From NCBI RefSeq assembly GCF_001422325.1, contig NZ_LMMR01000007.1:303539-367538 (forward strand): 64,000 nucleotides of DNA. Reading direction: 5' to 3'. The position numbers and the translations under genes were made by a program. The stretch comes from Leifsonia sp. Leaf264. Lineage in GTDB: Bacteria > Actinomycetota > Actinomycetes > Actinomycetales > Microbacteriaceae. Shown piece by piece: positions 24,440 through 33,317 of this stretch. The notes beneath the pieces are model-generated. The model was given only the letters and a program-made list of their open reading frames with translations, was not told where the DNA came from and searched no databases. Every line of letters begins with the position of its first letter. Position 1 is the stretch's first letter.

Positions 24440-25612
24440 GTGAGCCAGCAGAAGTCGACCGAGCCGGCAGCCGTTCCGCGAGCGGCATCCGTCCCCACCC
24501 CGGCCACCTCGACGGCGGCGAACGTCGAGTCGCGCGCGCTGCTGTTCGCCATCGGCGGCTTCGTGGCCGCGGGCGTCATCGGGCTCATCCTGTTCGGCGG
24601 AAGCGACGTGCCCCTCGGCGGTGGCGACTCCCTCGGAACCGTCACGGCGGTTGTCAGCGCCGTGATCGGGCTGGTGGTCTTCATCGCCGGTTACGTGCTC
24701 TCGTACGCCGAGCCGTCGCGGGCCTGGCTGCGCACAGTGCCGCTCGGTCGGCAGATCCTCGACATCGGCGGCCTGGCGTTCGCCCACGCCGCCCTGTGCT
24801 TCCTCGCCTACGGATCGCTGTTCAGGCTCGTGCAGGACGCCTTCATCGGCGCGGTCGTCTACCCGTTCCCGGCCGCGATCCTGCTCGGCGCGGCCTGTGC
24901 GGCCAGCAGCTACTTCGTCTACCTCTCCGCCGTGCACATGACGACCTCCGGGGTGGCATCTACGATGGCGATCTTCCTCGTGCTCGGGCTGCTCACCAGC
25001 ATGCTGACTGCAGCGGACCCGAACTGGTGGACCATGAACATCAGCGCTCTGGGCATGAACGACGACCTCTCGAGCTACGTGTTCAACTTCACCCTCGTAA
25101 TAGCGGGAATCGTGCTGACCACCATGGCCAACTACATGACCGCCGAGCTCGAGAGCGGGCCGCTCACCCGCAACGACGCCTCGACGAGTGATGCCACGGC
25201 GCTGTCCCGTGCCCGGTACGTCAAGTGGTCGCTCGTGCTCATCGGCGTCTTCCTCGCGTGCGTGGGCATCTTCCACGTCGACGACTTCTTCTGGATCCAC
25301 AACAGCGTGGCAACCGGCATGGCCGTGGTCTTCGCCCTGCTCGTGTTCCGACTGCCGAGCGTGGTACCCGGCCTGCCCCGCGCGTTCTTCGTGGTCGGCT
25401 TCATCTTCATCGCCGTCATCGCCACCGTCGCCGTGTTCTTCGCCACCGGCTACTACAACCTGACGGCTGTCGAGATCGTCGCCTTCGCGCTCATCTTCAC
25501 CTGGCTGATCGTGCTCATCCGCATGGTCTCCGCCGCAGCGACGGATGCCGCGACGGATGCGGCAGCGGATGCCGCGGCGGATGCGGCCGCACCTCAGCCG
25601 GTGGCCGAGTAG
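24440..25612 (+). CDS. Polytopic membrane protein, DUF998-like
   Basis: A 390-aa protein with about ten TM helices. It has a polar Ala/Pro/Thr N-terminus of 40 residues, helices starting ALLFAIGGFVAAGVIGLILF, and further segments such as FAHAALCFLAYGSLF, FPAAILLGAACAASSYFVYL and FFVVGFIFIAVIATVAVFF. The pattern resembles DUF998 membrane proteins, whose function is unknown. The C-terminal tail (TDAATDAAADAAADAAA) is encoded by a 12-bp tandem repeat. GTG 24440 is the likely start (AGAGGG upstream); the frame is open far back but in the shadow of the alpha-galactosidase gene. Confidence 0.65.
   Translation: MSQQKSTEPAAVPRAASVPTPATSTAANVESRALLFAIGGFVAAGVIGLILFGGSDVPLGGGDSLGTVTAVVSAVIGLVVFIAGYVLSYAEPSRAWLRTVPLGRQILDIGGLAFAHAALCFLAYGSLFRLVQDAFIGAVVYPFPAAILLGAACAASSYFVYLSAVHMTTSGVASTMAIFLVLGLLTSMLTAADPNWWTMNISALGMNDDLSSYVFNFTLVIAGIVLTTMANYMTAELESGPLTRNDASTSDATALSRARYVKWSLVLIGVFLACVGIFHVDDFFWIHNSVATGMAVVFALLVFRLPSVVPGLPRAFFVVGFIFIAVIATVAVFFATGYYNLTAVEIVAFALIFTWLIVLIRMVSAAATDAATDAAADAAADAAAPQPVAE
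25543..25590 (+). repeat. 12-bp tandem repeat encoding an Asp-Ala-rich tail
   Basis: GGATGC recurs at 25543, 25555, 25567 and 25579 with an exact 12-base period, in the frame T/A-D-A-A. It is a short coding minisatellite built on a hexamer that is common throughout the window. Confidence 0.8.
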
Positions 25613-25669
25613 GTCGCGCCTCGAACAGCGGACCCCGGCGCTGCCTCTGCCAGAGGGAGGGCGGGGAAC

Positions 25670-26443
25670 CTACAGCTGCACAGGCTCCAACACGGCGCGC
25701 TTCGCCGCGCGGCCGTCGCCCGATGAGCGTCCGGTGAGGCGTCGGCCGATCCACGGCAGCACGAACTCGCGGTAGTACGCGGCGGTGTTGCGCGACTTCG
25801 GTCCGGCCGGGGCCGCGGCGACCTCCTCCACACCCCACTCGGTCGGGACGGGAACGCCCAGCCCGGTGAGAACGTTGCTCGCGACGCGGGCGTGGCCGAG
25901 GGCGTTCAGGTGCAGGCGGTCGGCGGACCAGTAGCGGATGTCGCGCAGTCCGACATCCGAGAAGTTGTCGACGAAGGTCACGCCGGGCAACTCGGCCAGG
26001 TCGTGCAGGGCCGTCGTCAGGTCGCGGCCGCGACGGTCGAAGGCCGAGCCGAGCGGCAGATGGTCGAGCGGGTTGGCACCGGACAGCATGAGCGCGTGGA
26101 TGCCCTCACTCCGGATGCGCTCGATGGCGCCGCGGAAGCGCCCGGCTATGCGCTCGACATCCATGCGCGGCCGCAGGATGTCGTTGCCGCCGCCGTTGAA
26201 GCTGATGACCTCCGGACGCAGGTCGATGGCCGGCTGCAGCTGTTCATCGATGATCGGAACGAGCTTGCGGCCGCGGATGGCGAGGTTGGCGTACGTGATG
26301 GTGCTGCCCGGGGCTGATGCCGCAGCGTGCTGGGCGAGCCCGACCGCGACGAAGTCGGCCCAGCCGCGCACCGTGCCGTCGGGCTGCTCGTCACCGACGC
26401 CCTCGGTGAAACTGTCTCCGATGGCCACGTAACTGCTGAACAC
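25670..26443 (-). CDS. SGNH/GDSL hydrolase
   Basis: A 257-aa SGNH-fold esterase or lipase. Block I is YVAIGDSFTEGVGD with the catalytic Ser. Block II Gly is in ANLAIRGRK. Block III is ISFNGGGNDIL with the Asn. Block V is WSADRLHLNALGHARVA with the Asp and His of the triad. No signal peptide is visible, so it is likely cytoplasmic. GTG 26443 is preferred over GTG 26449 because GGGGAG lies 5 nt before it. The C-terminus is basic (RRLTGRSSGDGRAAKR). The substrate is unknown. Confidence 0.85.
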   Translation of the reverse strand: MFSSYVAIGDSFTEGVGDEQPDGTVRGWADFVAVGLAQHAAASAPGSTITYANLAIRGRKLVPIIDEQLQPAIDLRPEVISFNGGGNDILRPRMDVERIAGRFRGAIERIRSEGIHALMLSGANPLDHLPLGSAFDRRGRDLTTALHDLAELPGVTFVDNFSDVGLRDIRYWSADRLHLNALGHARVASNVLTGLGVPVPTEWGVEEVAAAPAGPKSRNTAAYYREFVLPWIGRRLTGRSSGDGRAAKRAVLEPVQL

Positions 26444-26562
26444 GCACACTCCCCGATCTCGTGCCGGCTCGGCCGGGCACCCGTCGAGCCTAGACCTGTC
26501 TCGTTCGCTGAGGCTTCCCGCTCTGTGGCTCTGCCAGCGGGGTGCCGCGAACGCAGCGTCGG

Positions 26563-26568
26563 TAGACT
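26563..26568 (+). promoter_or_regulatory. -10 box of the MaoC/murB operon (leaderless)
   Basis: TAGACT is exactly 6 nt upstream of GTG 26575, so the hadA-like message would start at its initiation codon. Confidence 0.55.
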
Positions 26569-26574
26569 GGCCGG

Positions 26575-27021
26575 GTGCCTGTGAACCCCGAGCTGCTGGG
26601 ACGCACGTTCCCGCCCGCGCCCCCCTACCTCGTCGGACGTGAGAAGGTGCGCGAGTTCTCGCGTGCGGTCTTCGCCACCAATCCGATCAACCTCGACGTC
26701 GATGCCGCCCGCGCCGCCGGTCACACCGACCTCGTCGCGCCGCCGACGTTCGCCATCGTCGTGCAGGAGATCACCCTCGCCCAGCTGCTGGCCGAGGCCG
26801 ACTCGGGCATCGACTTCACCCGCGTCGTGCACGGCGACCAGCGCTTCACGACGACGCGCGCCATCGTCGCCGGTGACGAGCTCACGGCGCAGCTCGCAGT
26901 CACCAGCGTCAAGACGCTCGGCGGCCACTCGATGGTCACCGCCGAGTCCACCATCACCGATGCAGCCGGCGAGCACGTCGTCACCGCCATCTCCACCCTG
27001 GTCGTGCGAGGAGACGAGTGA
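26575..27021 (+). CDS. MaoC-like protein with FAS1-like dehydratase domain (HadA-like)
   Basis: A 148-aa hotdog-fold protein of the N-terminal MaoC-like (FAS1_DH_region) type: PVNPELLGRTFPPAPPYLVGREKVREFSRAVF, then HTDLVAPPTFAIVV and VVHGDQRFTTTRAIVAGDELT. It resembles mycobacterial HadA, the stabilising subunit of the HadAB (3R)-hydroxyacyl-ACP dehydratase. In mycobacteria hadABC also lies beside secE-nusG and tRNA-Trp. GTG 26575 is fixed by a TAGACT box 6 nt upstream. The stop overlaps the partner start region. Confidence 0.82.
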   Translation: MPVNPELLGRTFPPAPPYLVGREKVREFSRAVFATNPINLDVDAARAAGHTDLVAPPTFAIVVQEITLAQLLAEADSGIDFTRVVHGDQRFTTTRAIVAGDELTAQLAVTSVKTLGGHSMVTAESTITDAAGEHVVTAISTLVVRGDE

Positions 27022-27437
27022 TGCCCGAGCTGACCGACCTGACCGTCGGCGACATCGTCGCCGAGCGCTCCGTCACCCTCACACGCGACTCCCTCGTGCG
27101 CTACGCCGGTGCATCCGGAGACTTCAACCCCATCCACTACCGCGACGACGTCGCGGCATCCGTGGGCCTGCCCGGCGTCCTCGCCCACGGCATGCTCACC
27201 ATGGGCCTCGCCGTGCAGCCCGTCGTCGACTGGGCCGGCGACCCCGCCCGCGTCGTCGACTACCAGGTGCGCTTCACGCGTCCCGTGCTCGTCGACCCGC
27301 AGGACGGCGCCGTCGTGAGAATCGTCGCCAAGGTCGGCGCACTCGACGTCGAGGCATCGGTCGCCCGCATCGACCTGGCCGTGAGCTTCGACGACGCGAC
27401 CGTGCTGGGCAAGGCCCAGGTGCGGGTGCGGCTCTAG
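27021..27437 (+). CDS. MaoC-family dehydratase (HadB-like)
   Basis: A 138-aa hotdog dehydratase. The catalytic Asp/His motif is in YAGASGDFNPIHYRDDVAASVGLPGVLAHGML (the D-x4-H pattern of hydratase 2), here split as ASGDFNPIHY. It would pair with the HadA-like protein as the catalytic subunit in a fatty-acid or acyl-CoA dehydration. ATG 27021 is preferred to GTG 27018, as GAGGAG (27008-27013) is 7 nt away and the TGA of the previous gene overlaps it. The gene ends 3 bp before murB. Confidence 0.85.
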   Translation: MPELTDLTVGDIVAERSVTLTRDSLVRYAGASGDFNPIHYRDDVAASVGLPGVLAHGMLTMGLAVQPVVDWAGDPARVVDYQVRFTRPVLVDPQDGAVVRIVAKVGALDVEASVARIDLAVSFDDATVLGKAQVRVRL

Positions 27438-27440
27438 CCC

Positions 27441-28619
27441 ATGCCGGAGTCCTCGATCGTCGCCCTGCGCGAGCTCACCACCATGCGCGTCGGTGGGCTG
27501 CCTGAACGGATGCTCACCGTCACGACCCAGCGCGACCTGGTCGATGCCGTGCTCGCGGTCTGGGCCGACGGCGGCGACTGGCTGCTCCTCGGCGGCGGCT
27601 CGAACACCGTGGCGAGCGACGAGCCGTTCGATGGCACGGTCATCCGCATCGCGACCCAGGGCATCGAGGTGCTGCCGGAGTCCTCCGGTCCGGGGCTCGT
27701 GCGGCTGCGGGTGCAGGCCGGCGAACCCTGGGACGACCTCGTGGCCTACACGGTGCGGCACGGATGGTCGGGCATCGAGGCGCTCAGTGGCATCCCCGGA
27801 CTGGCCGGGGCCGCACCGATCCAGAACATCGGCGCCTACGGCCAGGAGGTCTCCAGCGCGCTGACCGCCATCGAGTTCCTCGACTACGACAGTGGTGAGG
27901 TGGAGCGCGTCGCGGCGGCCGACCTCGAGCTGGGCTACCGCACCTCGGTGATCAAGCAGGGCCGGCAGGGCGTCGTCGTCTCGATCGAACTCGAGCTCCA
28001 CGACACCGCGCACGAGCGCGACGTTCTCGGGGAGGAGCTCGGCCAGCCGATCGCCTATGCGCAGCTGGCCAGCACGCTCGGCGTGCAGCCAGGAGACAGG
28101 GTCTCGATCTCCCAGGTGCGGGCCGCTGTGCTCGCCCTGCGGGCATCGAAGGGCATGGTGCTGAACGCCGAGGACAACGACACCTGGAGCGCCGGCTCGT
28201 TCTTCACGAATCCGATCGTGCGCGAGAGCTTCGCCAGGACCCTGCCGGCCGACGCCCCGCGCTGGCCGATGGCCGCCGATGCGCCCGACGTCGTCGAGCC
28301 GCTGGACCGACCGGCCCTCGACCCGTGGGAGGCCGCCCAGCAGGCTCTCTCCGCACCGTCACCGTCGGCCGAGCCGGCCCCGCGCCTGGTCAAGCTCTCT
28401 GCGGCGTGGCTCATCGAGCACTCCGGCATCCGCCGCGGTTTCGCCCTGCCGGGAACCCAGGCCGCCATCTCGGGCAAGCACACCCTCGCCATCACCAACC
28501 GGGGCGAGGCAACGGGCGAGGAGATCGCCCAGCTCGCGCGCTACGTGCAGCAGCGGGTGCAGGCCGAGTTCGGCATCATCCTGCAGCCCGAGCCCGTGAT
28601 CGTGGGGCTGGAGATCTAG
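27441..28619 (+). CDS. murB: UDP-N-acetylmuramate dehydrogenase
   Basis: A 392-aa type I MurB that reduces UDP-GlcNAc-enolpyruvate to UDP-MurNAc with NADPH and FAD. FAD-domain motifs are TTMRVGGLPERML, LLLGGGSNTVASDEPF and GIEALSGIPGLAGAAPIQNIGAYGQE. The proton-donor Ser is in WSAGSFFTNPIV. The C-terminal LIEHSGIRRGFALPG and SGKHTLAITNRG match the family. A segment of about 50 residues between GSFFTNP and the SAAWLIEHSG motif (Pro/Ala-rich) is longer than in E. coli. It is tightly spaced after the MaoC pair, so it is in the same operon. Confidence 0.92.
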   Translation: MPESSIVALRELTTMRVGGLPERMLTVTTQRDLVDAVLAVWADGGDWLLLGGGSNTVASDEPFDGTVIRIATQGIEVLPESSGPGLVRLRVQAGEPWDDLVAYTVRHGWSGIEALSGIPGLAGAAPIQNIGAYGQEVSSALTAIEFLDYDSGEVERVAAADLELGYRTSVIKQGRQGVVVSIELELHDTAHERDVLGEELGQPIAYAQLASTLGVQPGDRVSISQVRAAVLALRASKGMVLNAEDNDTWSAGSFFTNPIVRESFARTLPADAPRWPMAADAPDVVEPLDRPALDPWEAAQQALSAPSPSAEPAPRLVKLSAAWLIEHSGIRRGFALPGTQAAISGKHTLAITNRGEATGEEIAQLARYVQQRVQAEFGIILQPEPVIVGLEI

Positions 28620-28660
28620 GGCCACCCCGCTCGCTTCCCATTCGCTTCCCGCTCGCCTCC

Positions 28661-28735
28661 GGGCGCTGGTCGATCAGCGGAGGTGCGGAACGGACTACTC
28701 GATCAGCGAGAGGCGATCAGCGGGAGGCGACCAGC
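28661..28735. repeat. CGATCAGCG repeat cluster at the 3' end of the PucR gene
   Basis: CGATCAGCG or CGACCAGCG occurs near 28671, 28699, 28714 and 28728, and CGCTGGTCGATCAGCG is a near palindrome. The stretch CTACTCGATCAGCGA also occurs at 33351-33365. The cluster invades the last codons of the PucR gene. Just upstream (28630-28660) a TCGCTTCCC-like unit is repeated three times. Confidence 0.6.
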
Positions 28736-30249
28736 GCCGCCCACAGCTCGGCGCGTGCCGGGAAGGTCGAGAGGTCGCGGCCGAGCACCCGCTCGGCTGC
28801 GGCGATGCGGTTGCGCACGGTGTGCCGGTGCACGCCGAGAGCCTGGGCCGCCGCGTCGAACTGCGCGTCGTTCTCCAGCCAGCTACGCAGCGTCGCGATG
28901 AGCGCGGTGCCGTTCTCGGCGTCGTGGAGCGCCAGCGGTGCGAGGGTGGCGCGGGCGATCTCGGCGGCATCCGTCGCTCCGAGCGAGGCGAGAACGCCCC
29001 CGGCCGCGACGGTCTCGAAGTCGACGACGGCCCCACCCGATCCCTCGGCGACGGATGCCGCCCCCAGCGCGCCCTGTGCCTGGGCCCGGGCCCGTGGCAG
29101 CTCGGCGAGGGCGGCAGGCGCCGACAGCCCGACTCGAGCATCGAAGGTCGCCGCGAGCCGGCGCAGCAGCGGGAGCGCGGCCGGAGTCGCGATGACCAAA
29201 AGCTCGCCGTCGACTGCACCGAAGAACGCGGAGGAGGCGTTGCGTCGCGCCTCGATCTCGAGCACCTCCTCGAGGGCGCCGCGGCGGTCGGGATCGACGG
29301 CGATGACAGCGACCCTCACCTCGCCGGCCGGCATCCCGCCCCACAGCTCGGTGCCGGCGATGCTCGCCAGCTCGACCTCGCCGCCGAGCAGCAGCCGGAG
29401 CAGCCCCGTGCGCAGCCGCGACCGTGACGCGTCGAGCTCGTGGTTCTGCTCGAGGGCGAGACTCGCGAGTCCGACGACCGAAGCCACGACTTCGCGCGCC
29501 GACTGGTCGAGCGACGTGCCGCCGCCCACGGCGAGAACGCCGCGCAACCGGCCACGTCGGCCGAGGGTGTGCAGGGTGAGGGTGTCATCGCCGGCTGCAG
29601 AGGTAGCACTCGCGCGCGTGCCTCGGGCGAGCAGGAGCGTCGCGTCCTGACGCACACCGCGCAGCGCCGTCGGGTCGATCGCGTCTGCCGGGAACACCCT
29701 GTCGACGGCTCCAGTCGCGTCGAAGAGGGCGACGCCCTGCCCGAGGCTGCGAGCGAGTTCCGCGAGGGCAGCACGCAGCCCATCGGGGCGGAGCGCCGCG
29801 AGCGAGATGGCGCGCTGCGCATCCAGCGCCCACGAGTGCCTGGCGTAAGCATCCTCGGCGATGAGGTCCGCGGTAGCCCGGGCTATGGCGATGAAGGGCA
29901 CACGGTAGGGCACCTCGAAGAGGGGAAGGCCGTAGCGTCGACAGGCCTCGACGAGGGAGACCGGGGTTCCGTCGCGCACCACCTCGGTGCCGAAGCCGAG
30001 GCCCACGACACCGCGGTCGACCAGCCGGGCGACGTAGGCGTCGGCATCCGTCGGACTGTCGCCGAACTGGGTCCCCGTGGTGAGCAGCACCTGGTCGTCG
30101 ACGAGGAAGGGCGTCGGGTCGGACAGGTCGGTGCTGTGCGCCCACTGCACCCCGCGGTCGAGCGCCCCCGACGGCAGCGTATCGACGTCGCTCAGCAGGG
30201 TGAGGGCGAGCTCGGGCCTGCGCAGCAGCGTCGCGAGAGTGGGGAGCAC
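28717..30249 (-). CDS. PucR-family transcriptional regulator of the GABA/amine locus
   Basis: A 510-aa PucR-type regulator. The N-terminal PucR domain (about 1-125, LPTLATLLRRPELALTLLSD) is followed by a GGDEF-like/GAF-like middle region and a C-terminal PucR HTH (AAQALGVHRHTVRNRIAAAERVLGRDL). Members activate purine, amino acid or amine catabolism. It is divergent from gabT-gabD and is its likely regulator. GTG 30249 is chosen because GGAGG lies 5 nt upstream and the family begins at this point. The longer open frame starts at 30312 with no ribosome site. Confidence 0.87.
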   Translation of the reverse strand: MLPTLATLLRRPELALTLLSDVDTLPSGALDRGVQWAHSTDLSDPTPFLVDDQVLLTTGTQFGDSPTDADAYVARLVDRGVVGLGFGTEVVRDGTPVSLVEACRRYGLPLFEVPYRVPFIAIARATADLIAEDAYARHSWALDAQRAISLAALRPDGLRAALAELARSLGQGVALFDATGAVDRVFPADAIDPTALRGVRQDATLLLARGTRASATSAAGDDTLTLHTLGRRGRLRGVLAVGGGTSLDQSAREVVASVVGLASLALEQNHELDASRSRLRTGLLRLLLGGEVELASIAGTELWGGMPAGEVRVAVIAVDPDRRGALEEVLEIEARRNASSAFFGAVDGELLVIATPAALPLLRRLAATFDARVGLSAPAALAELPRARAQAQGALGAASVAEGSGGAVVDFETVAAGGVLASLGATDAAEIARATLAPLALHDAENGTALIATLRSWLENDAQFDAAAQALGVHRHTVRNRIAAAERVLGRDLSTFPARAELWAALVASR

Positions 30250-30382
30250 GGCCGCCTCCGAGCGATAGACGTGGTGGACAATAGGGAGCTTCACAGTGTA
30301 CGCCGCGGCCATCGGCCTCCATGACGTTCGGGTCTAGCATCGCCACATCGCACGTCACCCTCGCAGCATCTGGAGACCGCTC

Positions 30383-31765
30383 ATGACCCTCGTCGAATCC
30401 GCGCCAACGTCCGCCGTCACCGGCGGCCCGAGCCTGCCGCAGGAACGCCGCCTCGTCACAGCCATCCCGGGGCCGAAGTCGATCGAGCTGATGAGCCGCA
30501 AGACCGAGGCCGTCGCCGCCGGAGTCGGCGCCACCATCCCGATCTTCACCGCTGCTGCCGGCGGGGGAGTCGTCGTCGACGTCGACGGCAACTCGCTCAT
30601 CGACCTCGGCAGCGGCATCGCCGTCACCGGCGTCGGCAACTCCAACCCGCGCGTCGTGGCGGCCGTCGCCGAGCAGCTCGAGCGCTTCACGCACACCTGC
30701 TTCACCGTGGCCCCCTACGACTCCTACGTCGAGGTCGCGGAGGCGCTCAACCGACTCACGCCCGGAGACTTCGCCAAGCGCAGCGCCCTGTTCAACTCCG
30801 GTGCCGAGGCCGTGGAGAACGCGGTGAAGATCGCCCGCCACTACACGCGGAAGCAGGCCGTGGTGGCCTTCGACCACGCCTACCACGGGCGCACCAACCT
30901 CACGATGGGCCTCACCGCCAAGAACCAGCCGTACAAGAACGGCTTCGGCCCCTTCGCGCCCGAGATCTACCGCGCACCGCTGTCGTACCCGTTCCGCGAC
31001 GGCGGCCTCGACGGCGTCGAAGCCGCGGAGCGCGCCATCCTGCAGATCGAGAAGCAGATCGGCGTCGAGAACCTCGCCGCGCTCATCATCGAGCCCATCC
31101 AGGGCGAGGGCGGCTTCATCGTTCCCGCCGACGGCTTCCTGCCCACCCTGCTCGCCTGGACCCGCGCCAATGGCGTGGTGTTCATCGCCGACGAAGTGCA
31201 GACCGGCTTCGGTCGCACGGGCCAGTGGTTCGCCAGCGACGCCGAGGGGATCGTCCCCGACATCATCGTGACGGCCAAGGGCATCGCCGGCGGACTTCCG
31301 CTGTCGGCCGTCACCGGTCGCGCCGAGATCATGGACGCCGCCCAGGTCGGCGGCCTCGGCGGAACCTACGCCGGCAGCCCGCTCGCCTGCGCAGCGGCCC
31401 TCGCCACCATCGACGCCTACGAGAACGACGGGCTCATCGAGCGCGCGGCCGCCATCGGCGAGGTGCTGCTCGGTCGCCTCGGCGAGCTCGCGGCATCCGA
31501 CCCCCGCATCGGAGACGTGCGCGGTCGCGGTGCCATGGTCGCCATCGAGCTGGTCGACCCGGCGACGGGAGCTCCGGATGCCGCCCTCACCGGCCGCGTC
31601 GCCGGCGCTGCGCACAAGGCCGGCGTCATCGTGCTCACCTGTGGCACCTACGGCAACGTCATCAGGTTCCTGCCACCACTCACGATCGGCGACGACCTGC
31701 TGCTCGAGGGCCTCGGCGTCATCGCCGACGCGCTCGCAGCCGACGCCGGGGCGGTCGCAGCATGA
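30383..31765 (+). CDS. gabT: 4-aminobutyrate aminotransferase
   Basis: A 460-aa class III PLP aminotransferase. Visible are LIDLGSGIAVTGVGNSNPRV, NSGAEAVENAVKIAR (cofactor phosphate), FDHAYHGRTN, EPIQGEGGF, FIADEVQTGFGRTG and the PLP lysine Lys299 in IIVTAKGIAGGLPL. It would convert GABA plus 2-oxoglutarate to succinate semialdehyde plus glutamate. GGAG lies 7 nt before ATG 30383. The stop overlaps gabD by ATGA, so product and next enzyme are coupled. Other omega-amino acids such as 5-aminovalerate are possible substrates. Confidence 0.9.
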   Translation: MTLVESAPTSAVTGGPSLPQERRLVTAIPGPKSIELMSRKTEAVAAGVGATIPIFTAAAGGGVVVDVDGNSLIDLGSGIAVTGVGNSNPRVVAAVAEQLERFTHTCFTVAPYDSYVEVAEALNRLTPGDFAKRSALFNSGAEAVENAVKIARHYTRKQAVVAFDHAYHGRTNLTMGLTAKNQPYKNGFGPFAPEIYRAPLSYPFRDGGLDGVEAAERAILQIEKQIGVENLAALIIEPIQGEGGFIVPADGFLPTLLAWTRANGVVFIADEVQTGFGRTGQWFASDAEGIVPDIIVTAKGIAGGLPLSAVTGRAEIMDAAQVGGLGGTYAGSPLACAAALATIDAYENDGLIERAAAIGEVLLGRLGELAASDPRIGDVRGRGAMVAIELVDPATGAPDAALTGRVAGAAHKAGVIVLTCGTYGNVIRFLPPLTIGDDLLLEGLGVIADALAADAGAVAA

Positions 31766-33240
31766 GCGCCCTCGTGACGGCATCGCGTGAGGCCGAGCTG
31801 CTCGCATCCGTTCCCCACCAGCTCTTCATCGGCGGCGAGTGGACGGATGCCGCCGGCAGCGCGACGCTCGACGTGCGCGACCCGGCCACCGGCGCCGTCA
31901 TCGCGACCATCTCCGACGCCTCGGTGGAGGACGGCACCCGCGCCCTCGACGCGGCTGTCGCAGCCCAGGCCGACTGGGCGGCCACGGCACCGCGCGTGCG
32001 CGGCGAGATCCTGCGGAAGGCCTTCGACCTGCTGCAGGAGCGCAAGGAGGACTTCGCCCTCCTCATGACTCTCGAGATGGGCAAGCCCCTCGCCGAGGCG
32101 CGCGGAGAGGTCGCCTACGGTGGCGAGTTCCTGCGCTGGTTCAGCGAGGAGGCCGTGCGCATCAGCGGTCGCTACGGGCTCAACCCCGAGGGCACGGGCC
32201 ACATGCTGGTGTCCCAGCAGCCCGTCGGGCCCTGCTTCCTCATCACGCCGTGGAACTTCCCGCTGGCCATGGCGACGCGCAAGATCGCTCCGGCGCTCGC
32301 CGCCGGGTGCACCGTGGTCGTGAAGCCGGCAGAACTCACGCCGCTCACGACCCTGGCGTTCGTCGCGCTGCTGGTCGAGGCCGGCCTGCCCGCCGGAGTC
32401 GTCAACGTGATCACCACGTCGACGTCGTCGGCCGTCTCGGCTCCGATCATCGCCGACCCGCGCCTGCGCAAGCTGTCGTTCACGGGTTCGACCGGCGTCG
32501 GCCGCAAGCTCATCGAGCAGGCTGCCACGGGCATCCTCCGCACCTCGATGGAGCTCGGCGGCAACGCCCCGTTCGTCGTCTTCGAGGACGCCGACCTCGA
32601 CAAGGCCGTCGACGGCGCGATGCTGGCGAAGTTCCGCAACATCGGCCAGGCCTGCACGGCCGCCAACCGCTTCATCGTGCACGAGGCCGTGGCTGCGGAG
32701 TTCGCCGCCAAGGTCGCCGAGCGCGTGAAGGCCATGGCGGTCGGTCGTGGCACCGAGGACGGCGTGACCATCGGCCCGCTCATCAACGACGCAGCGGTCT
32801 CGACTTCGCTGGAACTGGTGACGGATGCAGTCTCTCGCGGCGCATCCGTTCTCACCGGCGGCAGTGCCGTCGACGGCGAGGGCAGCTTCTTCGAGCCCAC
32901 GGTGCTGGCCGACGTCCCCGCCGACAGCCGCATGCTCCGTGAGGAGATCTTCGGCCCGGTGCTGGGCATCACGACGTTCAGCGACGAGGATGAAGCTGTG
33001 CGCCTCGCGAACGGAACGGAGTACGGCCTGGTGTCGTACGTCTTCACGGAGAGCCTGGCGCGCGGACACCGCATGATCGAGCGCCTCGAGACCGGGATGA
33101 TGGGCCTCAACGTGGGCGTCGTCTCCAACGCGGCCGCGCCGTTCGGCGGGGTCAAGCAGTCGGGCATCGGCCGCGAGGGCGGGCTCGAGGGCATCCACGA
33201 GTACCTCTCGACGAAGTACACGCTCATCCCCGTCTCCTAG
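31762..33240 (+). CDS. gabD: NAD(P)-dependent succinate-semialdehyde dehydrogenase
   Basis: A 492-aa aldehyde dehydrogenase. The motifs are PWNFPLAM, FTGSTGVGRKL (Rossmann turn), the general base Glu264 in MELGGNAP, and catalytic Cys298 in GQACTAANRF. The sequence fits the GabD group rather than betaine or methylmalonate-semialdehyde dehydrogenases. It oxidises succinate semialdehyde to succinate, feeding the TCA cycle. ATG 31762 overlaps the gabT stop. Beyond the stop lie two inverted palindromic elements. Confidence 0.9.
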   Translation: MSALVTASREAELLASVPHQLFIGGEWTDAAGSATLDVRDPATGAVIATISDASVEDGTRALDAAVAAQADWAATAPRVRGEILRKAFDLLQERKEDFALLMTLEMGKPLAEARGEVAYGGEFLRWFSEEAVRISGRYGLNPEGTGHMLVSQQPVGPCFLITPWNFPLAMATRKIAPALAAGCTVVVKPAELTPLTTLAFVALLVEAGLPAGVVNVITTSTSSAVSAPIIADPRLRKLSFTGSTGVGRKLIEQAATGILRTSMELGGNAPFVVFEDADLDKAVDGAMLAKFRNIGQACTAANRFIVHEAVAAEFAAKVAERVKAMAVGRGTEDGVTIGPLINDAAVSTSLELVTDAVSRGASVLTGGSAVDGEGSFFEPTVLADVPADSRMLREEIFGPVLGITTFSDEDEAVRLANGTEYGLVSYVFTESLARGHRMIERLETGMMGLNVGVVSNAAAPFGGVKQSGIGREGGLEGIHEYLSTKYTLIPVS

Positions 33241-33244
33241 CCGT

Positions 33245-33292
33245 CGCTGGTCGAGTAGGCCGCGAGCGAAGCGAGCAGCCGTATCGAGACCA
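33245..33292. repeat. Palindromic repeat element A (GGTCGAGTAG ... CGTATCGAGACC)
   Basis: The left arm CGCTGGTCGAGTAG (33245-33258) and right arm CGTATCGAGACCA (to 33292) bracket a GC-rich core with GCGAGC twice. Arms of this kind (GGTCTCGATACG ... CTACTCGACC) recur as intergenic repeats in Microbacteriaceae. Element B lies 25 bp away in the opposite orientation. Confidence 0.7.
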
Positions 33293-33317
33293 CATCGACA
33301 GACCCGCACATCCCCAG

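Noticed and set aside
22242-24488. Open frame of 748 codons on the minus strand
   Set aside because: It is antisense to the alpha-galactosidase gene. The real gene has complete GH36 catalytic motifs, while this frame has none.
29585-31807. Open frame of 740 codons on the minus strand
   Set aside because: It crosses the end of PucR and all of gabT in a non-coding frame and has no recognisable domain.
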